Assembly (NCBI RefSeq): GCF_004361735.1
Contig: NZ_SNVV01000017.1
Span: 1 to 64,000, forward strand
Source of the DNA: Azoarcus indigens
Lineage (GTDB): Bacteria > Pseudomonadota > Gammaproteobacteria > Burkholderiales > Rhodocyclaceae
DNA: 64,000 bases
Direction: 5' to 3'
Positions within the stretch are counted from its first letter, which is position 1, and every line of letters starts with the position of its first letter. Of this stretch, positions 28,149-42,365 are shown piece by piece. The notes under the pieces were generated by a model. It worked only from the letters and a program-made list of their open reading frames with translations, searched no databases and had not been told where the DNA came from. A program made the position numbers and the translations under genes.

Positions 28149-28847
28149 CTACCAGGCCGGCGCCTCCTGCGTCGGCGGGGGCGGAGGCGGCGGCGCCAGC
28201 AGCCCGCCGGCACTGGCCCAGGTGACACAGCCGGCCACCGCGGCCGCGACCACGAAGGCGAGCGCGCCGCCGCCGCTGGCCGGCCGTGCCGCGCCTTCGC
28301 TCACTTCCTTCACCCCGGTGATCATTGGCTTCACCAGGTTGTCCTTCTTCACCCGGGCGTAGAACAGGATGGCCGCCACATGCACCAGCACCAGCGCGAC
28401 GATCACCCACATGTTCTGGCGATGCAGGCCGGTGAACCAGTCGCTGCTGTCCTTGGATACCAGCGAATACAGTGGCGCGGTGAAGGCGATGTCGTCGTTG
28501 GACACCAGGCCGCTGACCACCTGGAACAGCAACACCAGCAGCAACGCCAGCACCGACAGCGCCCCCAGCGGGTTGTGGCCCACGCCTTGCCACTGGCCGC
28601 GCAGGTAGGCGGAAATGCGTGCGGGACCGGGCACGAAGGTGGTAAAGCGGGCATAGGTGGAACCGGCTACGCCCCACACCAGGCGGAAAGCCAGCAGGCC
28701 GGTGATGGCAATGCCGAGGCGGCCGTGCCAGACGATGAGGTTGCCGCCGAGCAGGCCGGTGACGAAGGCACCGACCACCAGCGCCAGCAGCAGCCAGTGG
28801 AACAGCCGGGTGGGGAGGTCCCATACCCGGATCAGCTTTTTGTTCAT
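28149..28847 (-). CDS. Cytochrome b561-family membrane protein
   Basis: This 232-residue di-heme b-type cytochrome has four membrane helices in residues about 12-170 and an extra C-terminal helix near 200-220. It ends in a run of prolines. Heme histidines are visible in PTRLFHWLLLALVV, VWHGRLGIAITG, HRQNMWVIV and LVHVAAILFYA. I use the ATG at 28847 (MNKKLIRVWDLP). Such proteins often pair with periplasmic cytochromes and take electrons from quinol. Here the natural partner is the converging cytochrome c'. Confidence 0.88.
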   Translation of the reverse strand: MNKKLIRVWDLPTRLFHWLLLALVVGAFVTGLLGGNLIVWHGRLGIAITGLLAFRLVWGVAGSTYARFTTFVPGPARISAYLRGQWQGVGHNPLGALSVLALLLVLLFQVVSGLVSNDDIAFTAPLYSLVSKDSSDWFTGLHRQNMWVIVALVLVHVAAILFYARVKKDNLVKPMITGVKEVSEGAARPASGGGALAFVVAAAVAGCVTWASAGGLLAPPPPPPPTQEAPAW

Positions 28848-29253
28848 TCGGAATGATCCTGTTGAAAAAGGGACGCCTGCACGGACCCGGCAAGCCCGGA
28901 TTTGGTTTCCGCGCTGCGGCAAGTACAGCCGCCCTGGCGGCCGCAAGATGCAACAGCGGGCACTCCTTGTCCACCGGGTTTTCCGCAACTGTGGACAAGT
29001 TGCCCCGGCCTGCGTCTTGATCCCGCACAACGGCTGAGCAGTACTCCCGGCAAGGAGCGCAGCACCGGCCTGGAACTGGAGATCAAGACCCACCTCCCCT
29101 CAAGGGTGGCCCCGGATGCCTCTTGCGTCCAAGCCGATGCCCACCTTATCGAGGACAACGATCCTGCGGTCGGAAGCGCGCAACCTCACCGACCAGCGCT
29201 GCCTCTGCTGCGCCAACTCCTGCCCCTATGGCGACGAACGCAGCCTGCCTCTG
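28848..29253. other. Gap between uvrA and cytochrome b561
   Basis: These 406 bp lie downstream of uvrA and upstream of the b561 gene, both on the minus strand. I see no gene with family similarity. A 9-bp inverted repeat, CTTGTCCAC/GTGGACAAG, at 28966-28999 has arms that resemble variant DnaA boxes. The b561 promoter probably lies here. Confidence 0.4.
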
Positions 29254-34863
<5,610 letters not shown>

Positions 34864-34986
34864 GAAAGGCGAAGGGCGGACGAAATCGGAATAGCGGATT
34901 CTATTCGCCTGCCAGCCTTTCTGCTGTTCAAATATTCAGTTACCCGCGGAAATCCACATCGCCGGGGCGCCTCGGCGTCCGGAGGC

Positions 34987-35397
34987 TTACTGCTTGCCGG
35001 CGCTGCTGTCCTCGCCACGCACCGTTTCCACCGCCTCGCGCCCCACTGCCTTCAGCTTCTGCGCCGCCTCGCGGGTTGCATCGGCAATGCGACGGGTGGC
35101 CTGTTCGGTGGCCTGCTTGGCGTCGCGGGCGGAATCGCCGGCGGCCTCGGTGGCGCGTTCCACCTTCTCGCCGCTGGTTTCGGCGGTTTCCTTCAGCGTC
35201 TCGCCGGCGGCTTCCACCGCGGCTTCGCCGGCCTCGCCAGCCTTGCGCGCGGCCTCACCGGCCTTGTCGGCTGCCTCCTTGATCGCTTCAACCGCTTCTC
35301 CCATCTTGTCGCTCGCTTTCCCGGCTGGCCCCTGCCCTTCGCAGGCGGTCAGCAAAAGGAGGGAAGCAAGGGCCGTGGCGGCCAGCAGCGGTTTCAT
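34987..35397 (-). CDS. Small lipoprotein with amphipathic 11-residue-like repeats
   Basis: This 136-residue lipoprotein has a signal ending in the lipobox LTAC (Cys about 19). The rest is almost entirely Ala, Glu, Lys and Thr in a helical pattern of repeats such as KAGEAARKAGEAGEAA, like LEA/apolipoprotein-type amphipathic helices. No enzyme motif is present. The ATG at 35397 has GAGGAA upstream. Possible roles are envelope stress or desiccation protection (inference). Compositional bias makes family matches unreliable. Confidence 0.75.
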   Translation of the reverse strand: MKPLLAATALASLLLLTACEGQGPAGKASDKMGEAVEAIKEAADKAGEAARKAGEAGEAAVEAAGETLKETAETSGEKVERATEAAGDSARDAKQATEQATRRIADATREAAQKLKAVGREAVETVRGEDSSAGKQ

Positions 35398-35508
35398 GGA
35401 CAACGTTCCTCGGAGGATAAGAAAGGCGCGAAGCTTACATTAAGCTGAATGACTCAGCCCAAAGTAAAGGGTTGCCGTACGTAAGCAGCCGGAAAGAAAA
35501 GAGGAAAT

Positions 35509-35534
35509 AAAAAAGGGGCCCAGGCGGCCCCTTT
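35509..35534 (-). terminator. Rho-independent terminator of efp
   Basis: On the minus strand AAAGGGGCC-GCCTG-GGCCCCTTT is followed by TTT and A/T-rich sequence. A 9-bp stem with a U-run 18 bp past the efp stop is a standard terminator. Confidence 0.85.
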
Positions 35535-35552
35535 CTTCTCACACCGATGCAG

Positions 35553-36110
35553 TTACTTCACGCGGGCGCGGTACTCATCGGTGCGGGTGTCGATTTCGAT
35601 CTTGTCGCCGATTTCCACGAAGGCGGGAACGGGCAGTTCGAAACCGGTGGCGATCTTGGCCGGCTTCATGACCTTGCCGGAGGTGTCGCCCTTGACGGCG
35701 GGTTCGGTGTAGGTGACTTCGCGCACCACGCTGTTCGGCAGTTCCACCGAGATGGCCTTGCCGTTGTAGAACACGACTTCGCAGGCGAGGCCGTCTTCCA
35801 GGTACTTCAGCGCGTCGGTCATGTTCTCGGCTTCGACTTCGTACTGTTCGTACTCGGCGTCCATGAACACGTACATCGGATCGGCGAAGTAGGAGTAGGT
35901 CACTTCCTTGCGATCCAGCTGCACGACCTCGAACTTGTCGTCGGCCTTGTAAACCGCTTCCGACGGCGCGCCGGTCAGCAGGTTCTTGAGCTTCATCTTG
36001 ACGACCGCGGCATTGCGGCCGGACTTGTTGTATTCGGCCTTCTGGACCACCAGCGGGTCGCTGCCCACCATGATGACGTTGCCGGAGCGGAGTTCCTGAG
36101 CGGTTTTCAT
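35553..36110 (-). CDS. efp: Elongation factor P, Arg32 type
   Basis: This 185-residue translation factor rescues ribosomes stalled at polyproline. The modified residue at the loop tip is arginine, R32, in NKSGRNAA. E. coli has lysine at this position. The arginine form is activated by rhamnosylation by EarP. The earP gene lies directly upstream on the same strand, so factor and modifier are made together. A terminator follows. Confidence 0.98.
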   Translation of the reverse strand: MKTAQELRSGNVIMVGSDPLVVQKAEYNKSGRNAAVVKMKLKNLLTGAPSEAVYKADDKFEVVQLDRKEVTYSYFADPMYVFMDAEYEQYEVEAENMTDALKYLEDGLACEVVFYNGKAISVELPNSVVREVTYTEPAVKGDTSGKVMKPAKIATGFELPVPAFVEIGDKIEIDTRTDEYRARVK

Positions 36111-36162
36111 GCGTCTTCCCGTGCGGCAACGGCCGCAAGCGAATCATTAAAAACCCAGCATC

Positions 36163-37329
36163 TTACCCGTTTGCTTTGACACTGTGTGTGCACAATTCGA
36201 GCAAGCGCTCAACGAGGTCCGGCAGCCGCGCCTGGCGGGCCGACCATTGCCGTGCATGCCGCGCCAGTTCTGGCAGTGCGGCGGCAAAGATGGGCCAAGC
36301 GGCAGCCGTGTCGCCGCGGCCGTTCCAGGCCAACCAGAAATCCGTCAGCGCCTGCAGGGCCGGTGTTTGCAGGTCCGCGCCGTAGAGGTCGAGGAAGGCC
36401 TGCAGCTTGTGGAAATGGGCCTCTTCTTCCTGGGCATAGATGTGCCACGCCAGCGGCCGCGCCGCCCATTGCGCGCGGACGAAGGAGTCCTCGCCGCGCA
36501 CCAGGTTGAGATCACAGGCCCACAGCAGGCGGTCGTAGCCAGCCTGGTCGGTGAAGGGCAGCACCCGCGCCGACAACGCCCCCCGCCGCGCCGTTTCCCC
36601 GACTTCCAGCCGCGGACGGCCGAAAGCCGCAGCGACATCCGCCAGCACCCGGCCCTCCGGCACCAGCAGGCAGACCGGCCTGTCGCCCTGCGCCCAGTGC
36701 TCGGCCAACGCCGCCAGCCCCGGCTGTTCGTAGGCGAACAGGGAGATCCACAAGGTGTCGTCGGGTTGGCCGGCCGGGCCGGTGGCAGCGAGCCAGGCCG
36801 CGCGCTCCGCCGCCTGGAAGACATCCCGCGCCGCCAGCAGCCCGCTTTCCCGCAGCAGGCCGCCGGTGTCGGCAGTGAAGCCGGGGAAGAAGAAGCGCTT
36901 CGCCAGCCCCAGCCGCGGATGGGGGGAGCCCAGGCCGTGGCAGCCGGCCACCCAGTCTTCCGCCGACAGGTATTCGAGGTTGATCCACTGCGGCGGCTGC
37001 GGCCGGGCCGCCATGGCCTGCAGGTGGCTGGGTGGGAGCTCGCAGGCGAAGGCTTCGATCACGACCTCCGCAGGTTCGACCGCCGGGAAGGGCGAACGCC
37101 AGCGGCGCAGCTCCACGCCTTCCACTTTTCCGCCCTCCGCCGGCAGGCCGGCAGCGCCCGGGCAGAGCCGCGACAGCGCCTGCCAGTCATCGACCCAAAG
37201 GCGTACCTCGCGGGCCGGATCGGTAGCCAGGGCACGGGCGAGGCGCAGGCACACGCCAATATCCCCAAAGTTATCCACAACCTGGCAGAAGATCTCCCAG
37301 GAACGCGGCAAAGCATGGAAGTCAGCCAT
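36163..37329 (-). CDS. earP: EF-P arginine rhamnosyltransferase EarP
   Basis: This 388-residue GT-B glycosyltransferase (formerly DUF2331) transfers rhamnose from dTDP-rhamnose to Arg32 of EF-P. The N-terminal EIFCQVVDNFGDIGVC holds the conserved aspartates D19 and D23, with the same spacing as the catalytic D13/D17 of Pseudomonas EarP. The later RGEDSFVRAQWA segment carries the family glutamate. I start at ATG 37329 (MADFHALP); a TTG 15 bases upstream is possible. A TTATCCACA nonamer at 37271 lies in the VVDNF codons and is probably only coding. Confidence 0.96.
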   Translation of the reverse strand: MADFHALPRSWEIFCQVVDNFGDIGVCLRLARALATDPAREVRLWVDDWQALSRLCPGAAGLPAEGGKVEGVELRRWRSPFPAVEPAEVVIEAFACELPPSHLQAMAARPQPPQWINLEYLSAEDWVAGCHGLGSPHPRLGLAKRFFFPGFTADTGGLLRESGLLAARDVFQAAERAAWLAATGPAGQPDDTLWISLFAYEQPGLAALAEHWAQGDRPVCLLVPEGRVLADVAAAFGRPRLEVGETARRGALSARVLPFTDQAGYDRLLWACDLNLVRGEDSFVRAQWAARPLAWHIYAQEEEAHFHKLQAFLDLYGADLQTPALQALTDFWLAWNGRGDTAAAWPIFAAALPELARHARQWSARQARLPDLVERLLELCTHSVKANG

Positions 37330-37637
37330 TGTCAACGTGCACAAATGACGGGGTAAGGATGGGAAAGGTTGTGGACAAAGGGCTTACAGCGCATAGGGCG
37401 AAAATTCATGGACATTCCATCCACAAGCGACGAGCGGGGTTATCAAGTGTTTGTTCCGGCGCGCCCCCGCTTGAGCCTGTTGGGCAAAGCAGACTTATCC
37501 ACAGATTTTCGCTCACTGTTAACATCTTTGTTTTCTATATATAAAAGAAAACACTACAACCAAACCTTGCTTCCATCCTTGCCTGAGGGCGTAAAAAAAC
37601 CCGCGATAGCGGGTTCCTGGAAATCAGGAAGAGGGCT
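37330..37637. other. AT-richer gap with DnaA-box-like nonamers
   Basis: This 308-bp gap separates earP from rsuA (both minus strand). It holds a perfect DnaA box, TTATCCACA, at 37495-37503 and a variant TGTGGACAA near 37371. There is also a notably A/T-rich stretch around 37530-37565 and the rsuA terminator at its right end. I see no gene. The earP-efp promoter is likely here. Confidence 0.5.
37598..37615 (-). terminator. Rho-independent terminator of rsuA
   Basis: On the minus strand AACCCGC-TATC-GCGGGTT is followed by a run of seven T. It lies 22 bp past the rsuA stop and is a clear intrinsic terminator. Confidence 0.92.
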
Positions 37638-38375
37638 TCAGCCGAAGTCGGCCAGTTGCTGCAGGTCCGCCGGTGTCAGCCAGCGCCATTGGCCCTCGGG
37701 CAGTGCCGCCACATCCAGTACCAGACCGCCCACGCTTTCCCGCTGCAGGGCTTCGACCCGGTTGCCGGCCGCAGCCACCATGCGCTTCACCTGGTGGTAC
37801 TTGCCTTCACAGATGGTCAGCGCCAGCGTATGGCTGCCCGTGACCTCACAGGCGGCTGCGGCGATGGGGGCAGGTTCGTCGTGCAGTTGCACCCCATCCA
37901 GCAAGGCCTGCACCAGGCTGTCTTCCACCGCATGCTTCAGGGTGACCCGGTAGCGCTTGGGAATGCGCTTCTTGCCCGAACTCCATTGGTGGATGAACTG
38001 ACCGTCGTCGGACAGCAGCAGCAGGCCGGTGGTGTCCTGATCCAGCCGGCCTATGCACTGCACGCCGCGCTCCTTCAGTTCGGGCGGCAGGAGGGAGAAG
38101 ACCGAAGGGTGATGGGTCGGCAGATGGGAGCATTCGTAGCCGGCGGGCTTGTGCAGCATCAGGCAGGCGCGCTGGCGGTAGTGCCAGGCCTGGCCGTCGA
38201 CGCTGAACGCCAGGCCGGGCAGATCCTGACCGCCGCCGGGTTCGACTTCCTGGAAGGGGTTTTCGCAAGGTTCGCCGGCGACGCTGACCAGGCCGGCACG
38301 GATCAGGGCGCGGCATTGCTTGCGGCTGCCGAAGCCCTGGGAATGGAGGAGACGTTCGAGTTGCATGGGCGGCAT
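37638..38375 (-). CDS. rsuA: 16S rRNA pseudouridine(516) synthase
   Basis: This 245-residue protein has an N-terminal S4-like RNA-binding domain (MQLERLLHSQGFGSRKQC) and a pseudouridine synthase core. The catalytic aspartate occurs in GRLDQDTTGLLLLSDDG and the late motif is EGKYHQVKRMVAAAGN. These match RsuA better than RluB, E or F. The start is either ATG 38375 or ATG 38366. A long frame upstream is antisense to the next gene and should be ignored. Confidence 0.93.
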   Translation of the reverse strand: MPPMQLERLLHSQGFGSRKQCRALIRAGLVSVAGEPCENPFQEVEPGGGQDLPGLAFSVDGQAWHYRQRACLMLHKPAGYECSHLPTHHPSVFSLLPPELKERGVQCIGRLDQDTTGLLLLSDDGQFIHQWSSGKKRIPKRYRVTLKHAVEDSLVQALLDGVQLHDEPAPIAAAACEVTGSHTLALTICEGKYHQVKRMVAAAGNRVEALQRESVGGLVLDVAALPEGQWRWLTPADLQQLADFG

Positions 38376-38502
38376 GGTATCCCGGCCGTCTCGCCGAGTA
38401 GAAGAAACGGACGGCAGCCTGCGCCCGGTGGCGGCGAGCAGGTCGGCTTGCCGGTGGCGGGCTGGGGGTAAACTAGCCGGCCGACCGGACAGGAGTTTCA
38501 CC

Positions 38503-38973
38503 TTGAAGTTTGAACATCTGGTCGAGGTCAATGACCTCGCCGACCCCGCCGCGACCGCGCTGAGCCGCGAGGAACTGTGGTTCGGCCTGCTGTGCCGGGC
38601 GGAGGACGCCCGCCCCTTCCTGCCCGGTCTGGAGGCCTGCGAGATCATGGAGCGCGGCGAAGGCATGCTGCTGCGCGAGCTGCGCTTCGGCAGCGCGGTG
38701 ATACGCGACCGCGTCACCTTCAGCGAGCTGGAGTGGATACGGTTCGAGTCCGAGGCCACGCCGGAGCATGCCGGCGGCTGGCTCACCATCAGCATCGAGG
38801 AACCCCAGCCGGGTGCCCTTTTCCTGCGTTTCGAGTACCGCACCGGGCTGCAGGAAGACGGCGGCAGCGAGGATGGCCGCTATGCCGACTTCGTGCGTTC
38901 TGCCTATCACCAGTCTGACCTGGACACGCTCAAGGTCATCCGCATGATCGCGGAATCAGGCCGTCTCCAGTAA
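38503..38973 (+). CDS. AtaL-like SRPBCC family protein, TTG start
   Basis: This 156-residue cytoplasmic protein resembles the AtaL-like/DUF1857 branch of the SRPBCC (START-like) fold, with segments such as FEHLVEVNDL, GLLCRAEDARPFLPG and LDTLKVIRMIAE. It probably binds a small hydrophobic ligand, and its role is unknown. The start is TTG at 38503, seven bases after AGGAG; the upstream frame has no ribosome site. It is divergent from rsuA and followed by rdgC. Confidence 0.8.
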   Translation: MKFEHLVEVNDLADPAATALSREELWFGLLCRAEDARPFLPGLEACEIMERGEGMLLRELRFGSAVIRDRVTFSELEWIRFESEATPEHAGGWLTISIEEPQPGALFLRFEYRTGLQEDGGSEDGRYADFVRSAYHQSDLDTLKVIRMIAESGRLQ

Positions 38974-39042
38974 GGCCCCACAGCCGGCGCCTGCCCTGCG
39001 CGGCGGGCGCCGTTTTCATGTTTACCGAGGAAAGAAAAGACG

Positions 39043-39996
39043 ATGTGGTTCAAGAATCTGCAGCTCTACCGCCTGCCCGCCAAGTGGGACATGTCCATCG
39101 AAAAGCTGGAAGAGCAGCTGGCGAAGAAGACCTTCCAGCCCTGCGGCAGCCAGGACATGGAGAGCCGCGGCTGGATGTCGCCGCTGGGCAACGAAGTGCT
39201 GGTGCATGCGGTGGGCGACCAGTGGCTGATCGCCCTGGGCGCGGAAGGCAAGCTGCTGCCCTCCTCCGTGGTCAAGCAGGTGGCCGATGAGCGGGCGGAG
39301 GAAATCGCCGAGCAGCAGGGCTACAAGCTGGGCCGCAAGCAGCTGAAGGACCTGCGCGAGCAGATCACCCAGGAGCTGCTGCCGCGCGCCTTCACCCGCC
39401 GCCGCAAGGTCTACGCCTGGATCGACCCGGTCAATGGCTGGCTGGCGGTGGACGCTTCCAGCCCGGCGCGGGCGGAGGACGTGCTGGAGATGCTGCGCCA
39501 GAGCCTGGACAGCTTCCCGCTGGCCCTGCTGCGCACCGAGCTGTCACCGGTCTCGGCGATGGCCGACTGGCTGGCGGGCGACGAGGCACCGGGCGGCTTC
39601 ACCATCGACCAGGACTGCGAACTGCGCTCGGTGACCGAGGACAAGGCCGCGGTGCGCTACGTGCGCCACTCGCTGGAGGGCGACGAGGTGAAGGGCCATC
39701 TGGCGGCCGGCAAGCTGCCCACGCGCCTCGCCCTGACCTTCGACGACCGCATCAGCTTCGTCCTCACCGAGAAGCTGGAGATCAAGCGCCTGGACTTCCT
39801 GGACGTGGTGCGCGACCAGATCGAGGGCAGCGCGGAGGATGCCGAGGCCCTGTTCAATGCCGAGTTCGCCCTGATGACTGGCGAACTGGCCCGCCTGCTG
39901 CCGGCGGTGGTAGAGGCGCTGGGCGGCGAGGTCAAGGCGGCGGAAGCCAGCCCGGTGGTTTCCGGCAGCGTGACTGCCAGTGATGCGCCTTTCTGA
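39043..39996 (+). CDS. rdgC: Recombination-associated protein RdgC
   Basis: This 317-residue DNA-binding protein forms a ring dimer and limits RecA loading. It shows the family start MWFKNLQLYRL, GWMSPLG, RRRKVYAWIDP and the late RLALTFDDRISFVLTE segment. The family is typical of gamma- and betaproteobacteria. AGGAAAG precedes the ATG. Confidence 0.96.
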   Translation: MWFKNLQLYRLPAKWDMSIEKLEEQLAKKTFQPCGSQDMESRGWMSPLGNEVLVHAVGDQWLIALGAEGKLLPSSVVKQVADERAEEIAEQQGYKLGRKQLKDLREQITQELLPRAFTRRRKVYAWIDPVNGWLAVDASSPARAEDVLEMLRQSLDSFPLALLRTELSPVSAMADWLAGDEAPGGFTIDQDCELRSVTEDKAAVRYVRHSLEGDEVKGHLAAGKLPTRLALTFDDRISFVLTEKLEIKRLDFLDVVRDQIEGSAEDAEALFNAEFALMTGELARLLPAVVEALGGEVKAAEASPVVSGSVTASDAPF

Positions 39997-40284
39997 GTTT
40001 CCTGCGGAGATTTCGCCCAGGTTTCCCCGCAGCCGAGCAGCCTCAATGGGTGTACACAGTTTTTTAAAGATGTAAACAAAGATAAAGATTAGTGTACCGG
40101 CCCTTTCTGTGGATAAAGCCGGAAAGCCCAGCAAAACCGGGCTTTCCGGGCGCGGAGAAAGGCGTGGAGAAGCGCTGGAGGAAAAGCGGGACGGATTGTT
40201 GATGAAAAATCCACTGCCCGGCGCCACGCAACTTATCCACATTCCGCTCCTCCCTACTTGCACAGCTTTTCAACGGAGGGAACC
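39997..40284. other. AT-rich gap with two DnaA boxes and a hairpin
   Basis: This 288-bp gap contains two perfect DnaA boxes, TGTGGATAA at 40108-40116 and TTATCCACA at 40233-40241, in opposite orientation. An A/T-rich run lies around 40060-40097. A perfect 11-bp hairpin at 40119-40149 (arms CCGGAAAGCCC and GGGCTTTCCGG) may end rdgC transcription. No gene is seen. Confidence 0.55.
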
Positions 40285-40791
40285 GTGCGGCGCATCGGCC
40301 TGATTTCCGACACCCACAGCCTGCTCCGGCCGGAAGCGGAGGCCTTCCTGCAGGGCGCGGACGCTATCGTGCACGCCGGCGACATCGGCGACCGCAACAT
40401 CCTCGATACCCTGGCGCGCATCGCGCCGCTGACCGCTGTCTATGGCAACAACGACCACGGCCCGGCTCCGGAACCCTTGCCGGAGCTGGATTGGCTGGAC
40501 CTGGGCGGCGGCCGCCAGCTGTGCGTGATCCATGAGCTGCCCCGCCTGCCCCCGGGAGCGGCCGGCGCCGACTGCCGGGTGGTGGTGGCTGGCCATTCCC
40601 ACAAGCCGGCGGCGGTGGTGCGCGACGGCGTGCTGCTGGTGAATCCTGGCAGTGCTGGTCCGCGCAGGTTCAAGCTGCCGGTCTCGGCCGGCGAGCTGCT
40701 CGTGGCGGAGGACCGCATTTCGGTACGGGTGGTGGACCTCCTCAGCGGCGAGCTCTGTGCCGAGGCGCTGCTGCCGACGCCGCCGGCTTGA
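40285..40791 (+). CDS. YfcE-like metallophosphoesterase, GTG start
   Basis: This 168-residue calcineurin-like phosphodiesterase of the YfcE/MJ0936 group has its metal ligands in ISDTHS, HAGDIGD, GNNDHG and AGHSHKPA. The GTG start at 40285 has GGAGGG upstream and aligns the N-terminus (RRIGLISDTHS) with the family. Longer starts would add residues without similarity. The substrate is not predictable beyond phosphodiesters. Confidence 0.9.
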   Translation: MRRIGLISDTHSLLRPEAEAFLQGADAIVHAGDIGDRNILDTLARIAPLTAVYGNNDHGPAPEPLPELDWLDLGGGRQLCVIHELPRLPPGAAGADCRVVVAGHSHKPAAVVRDGVLLVNPGSAGPRRFKLPVSAGELLVAEDRISVRVVDLLSGELCAEALLPTPPA

Positions 40792-41083
40792 CGCGGCTGC
40801 ATGCGGGGCCCGCCGGCGTTACCATGCGCGCCCCGCGATGCGGATTTCGTTTGGTTGGGCAATACCGCGCGGCGGTCGGCCTGCGGATTCCGCTGTCTGC
40901 TGGATTCGCTTGATCGGAGTCCGGCGCGCGCTGCGGATGGCAGGCGGGGTTTGATGGCTCGTCCACCCTTACGCCTTTTCCAGGCTCTTGCTGGCTTTTC
41001 CCCTCTTTTCCACAGGCTTTCCCCGTGAGCTTCTTCCGCCGCTTGCCGCCCTGCCCGTCTCCCGCTGTCGCCGGAGGTCGCCG

Positions 41084-42241
41084 ATGAACGCTCCGGCCGA
41101 AGTGCAGTGGGAGGAGAACGGCGCCACTCACAGCGCCCGCTGGCGCTCGGAGAGCGGCGCGCCGGTGCCGCGGCGCATCGTCGTCGCCGATGACAGCCTG
41201 AACGCGGATGCAGCCTTCCGGCTGGCCTGCGAGGGCACCGCCATCCTGTGGCGGGGCGATTTCCACAACGCCCGCCAGCTGCTGCAGGCGATGAATCGCC
41301 GCATCGGCCGCAAGGCCGTGCGCAAGGGCGGAAAAGGCGGCAAGGATGACAAGCCCGCGGCAACGCCGGCGCAGGCCTTCCATCTGCATCGCCAGGCCCA
41401 GGCCCAGCGCGCCCGCACCCTGGGCATGCTGCTGCTGCCGCTGGAGGGCGACTACCGCATTCTGCTGCGGCGCGCGCCGGACGTGGCCGAGGCCTGCGGT
41501 GCCGCCTGGGGCGCGGCCGACGGCCAGCCAGCGCTGGTTTCGCTGCGCGAGCTGCTGGGCGTGATAGGCGCCCACGAGTGGCGGCGCAAGGGGGTGGAAG
41601 TGCCGGCGCTGGGCGGGCGGCTGCATGTGCATTACGGCGTGTTCTCGCCCTTGCGCGGCGAATACGTGGATCTGGTGGCCGGGGCGAGCCTGCCGGCCGG
41701 CCTGCATACTGCCTTCGATATCGGCACCGGCAGCGGCGTGCTGGCGGCGGTGCTGGCGCGGCGTGGGGCGGGCCGGGTGGTGGCCACCGACCAGGACGAA
41801 CGCGCGCTGGCCTGCGCGGCGGACAACCTGGCGCGGTTGGGGCTGGCGCAGAAGGTGGAGTTGCAGCAGGCGGATCTCTTCCCCGAAGGCCGCGCCGAGT
41901 TGGTGGTGTGCAATCCGCCCTGGCTGCCGGCCAAGCCCAGCGCGCCGCTGGAATACGCCATCTACGACCCGGACAGCCGCATGCTGCGCGGCTTCCTCGC
42001 CGGGCTGGCGGCGCATCTGGCGCCCGGCGGCGAGGGATGGCTGCTGATCTCGGACCTGGCGGAGCACCTGGGCCTGCGCAGCCGCGAATCCCTGCTGGGC
42101 TGGATCGCCGATGCCGGCCTGGTGGTGCGTGAGCGCCTGGACATCCGTCCACGCCATCCCAAGGCGGCCGACGAGGACGATCCGCTGCATGCGGCGCGCG
42201 CGGCGGAAGTGACTTCGCTGTGGCGGCTGGTGGCGGCCTGA
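41084..42241 (+). CDS. Class I SAM methyltransferase with NPPW motif
   Basis: This 385-residue protein has a SAM-binding motif, FDIGTGSGVLAAVLARRG, and the catalytic CNPPWLPAK typical of N-directed methyltransferases (PrmB/PrmC/RsmC-like). The N-terminal 190 residues are not recognised. They contain a basic, Lys/Gly-rich stretch (KGGKGGKDDK) that may bind nucleic acid. The likely target is a protein glutamine or an RNA base (inference). GGAGG precedes the ATG at 41084. Confidence 0.85.
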   Translation: MNAPAEVQWEENGATHSARWRSESGAPVPRRIVVADDSLNADAAFRLACEGTAILWRGDFHNARQLLQAMNRRIGRKAVRKGGKGGKDDKPAATPAQAFHLHRQAQAQRARTLGMLLLPLEGDYRILLRRAPDVAEACGAAWGAADGQPALVSLRELLGVIGAHEWRRKGVEVPALGGRLHVHYGVFSPLRGEYVDLVAGASLPAGLHTAFDIGTGSGVLAAVLARRGAGRVVATDQDERALACAADNLARLGLAQKVELQQADLFPEGRAELVVCNPPWLPAKPSAPLEYAIYDPDSRMLRGFLAGLAAHLAPGGEGWLLISDLAEHLGLRSRESLLGWIADAGLVVRERLDIRPRHPKAADEDDPLHAARAAEVTSLWRLVAA

Positions 42242-42365
42242 GAGGGATCAGGCGGAATCAGGGGGAGTTGCGGGCTTCAGGCGGCGGGCTGCGAGCCTGA
42301 TGGACGGCAGCCACGCACGTGAAGCCGGGGCGGTTTGAGCTGCAATGCCAGCTTCCACAGGAAGC

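Noticed and set aside
37271-37279. DnaA box inside earP
   Set aside because: It encodes the conserved VVDNF motif, so the match is explained by protein sequence.
39997-40284. Chromosomal origin of replication
   Set aside because: There are only two DnaA boxes, and no dnaA, dnaN, gidA or parAB genes nearby.
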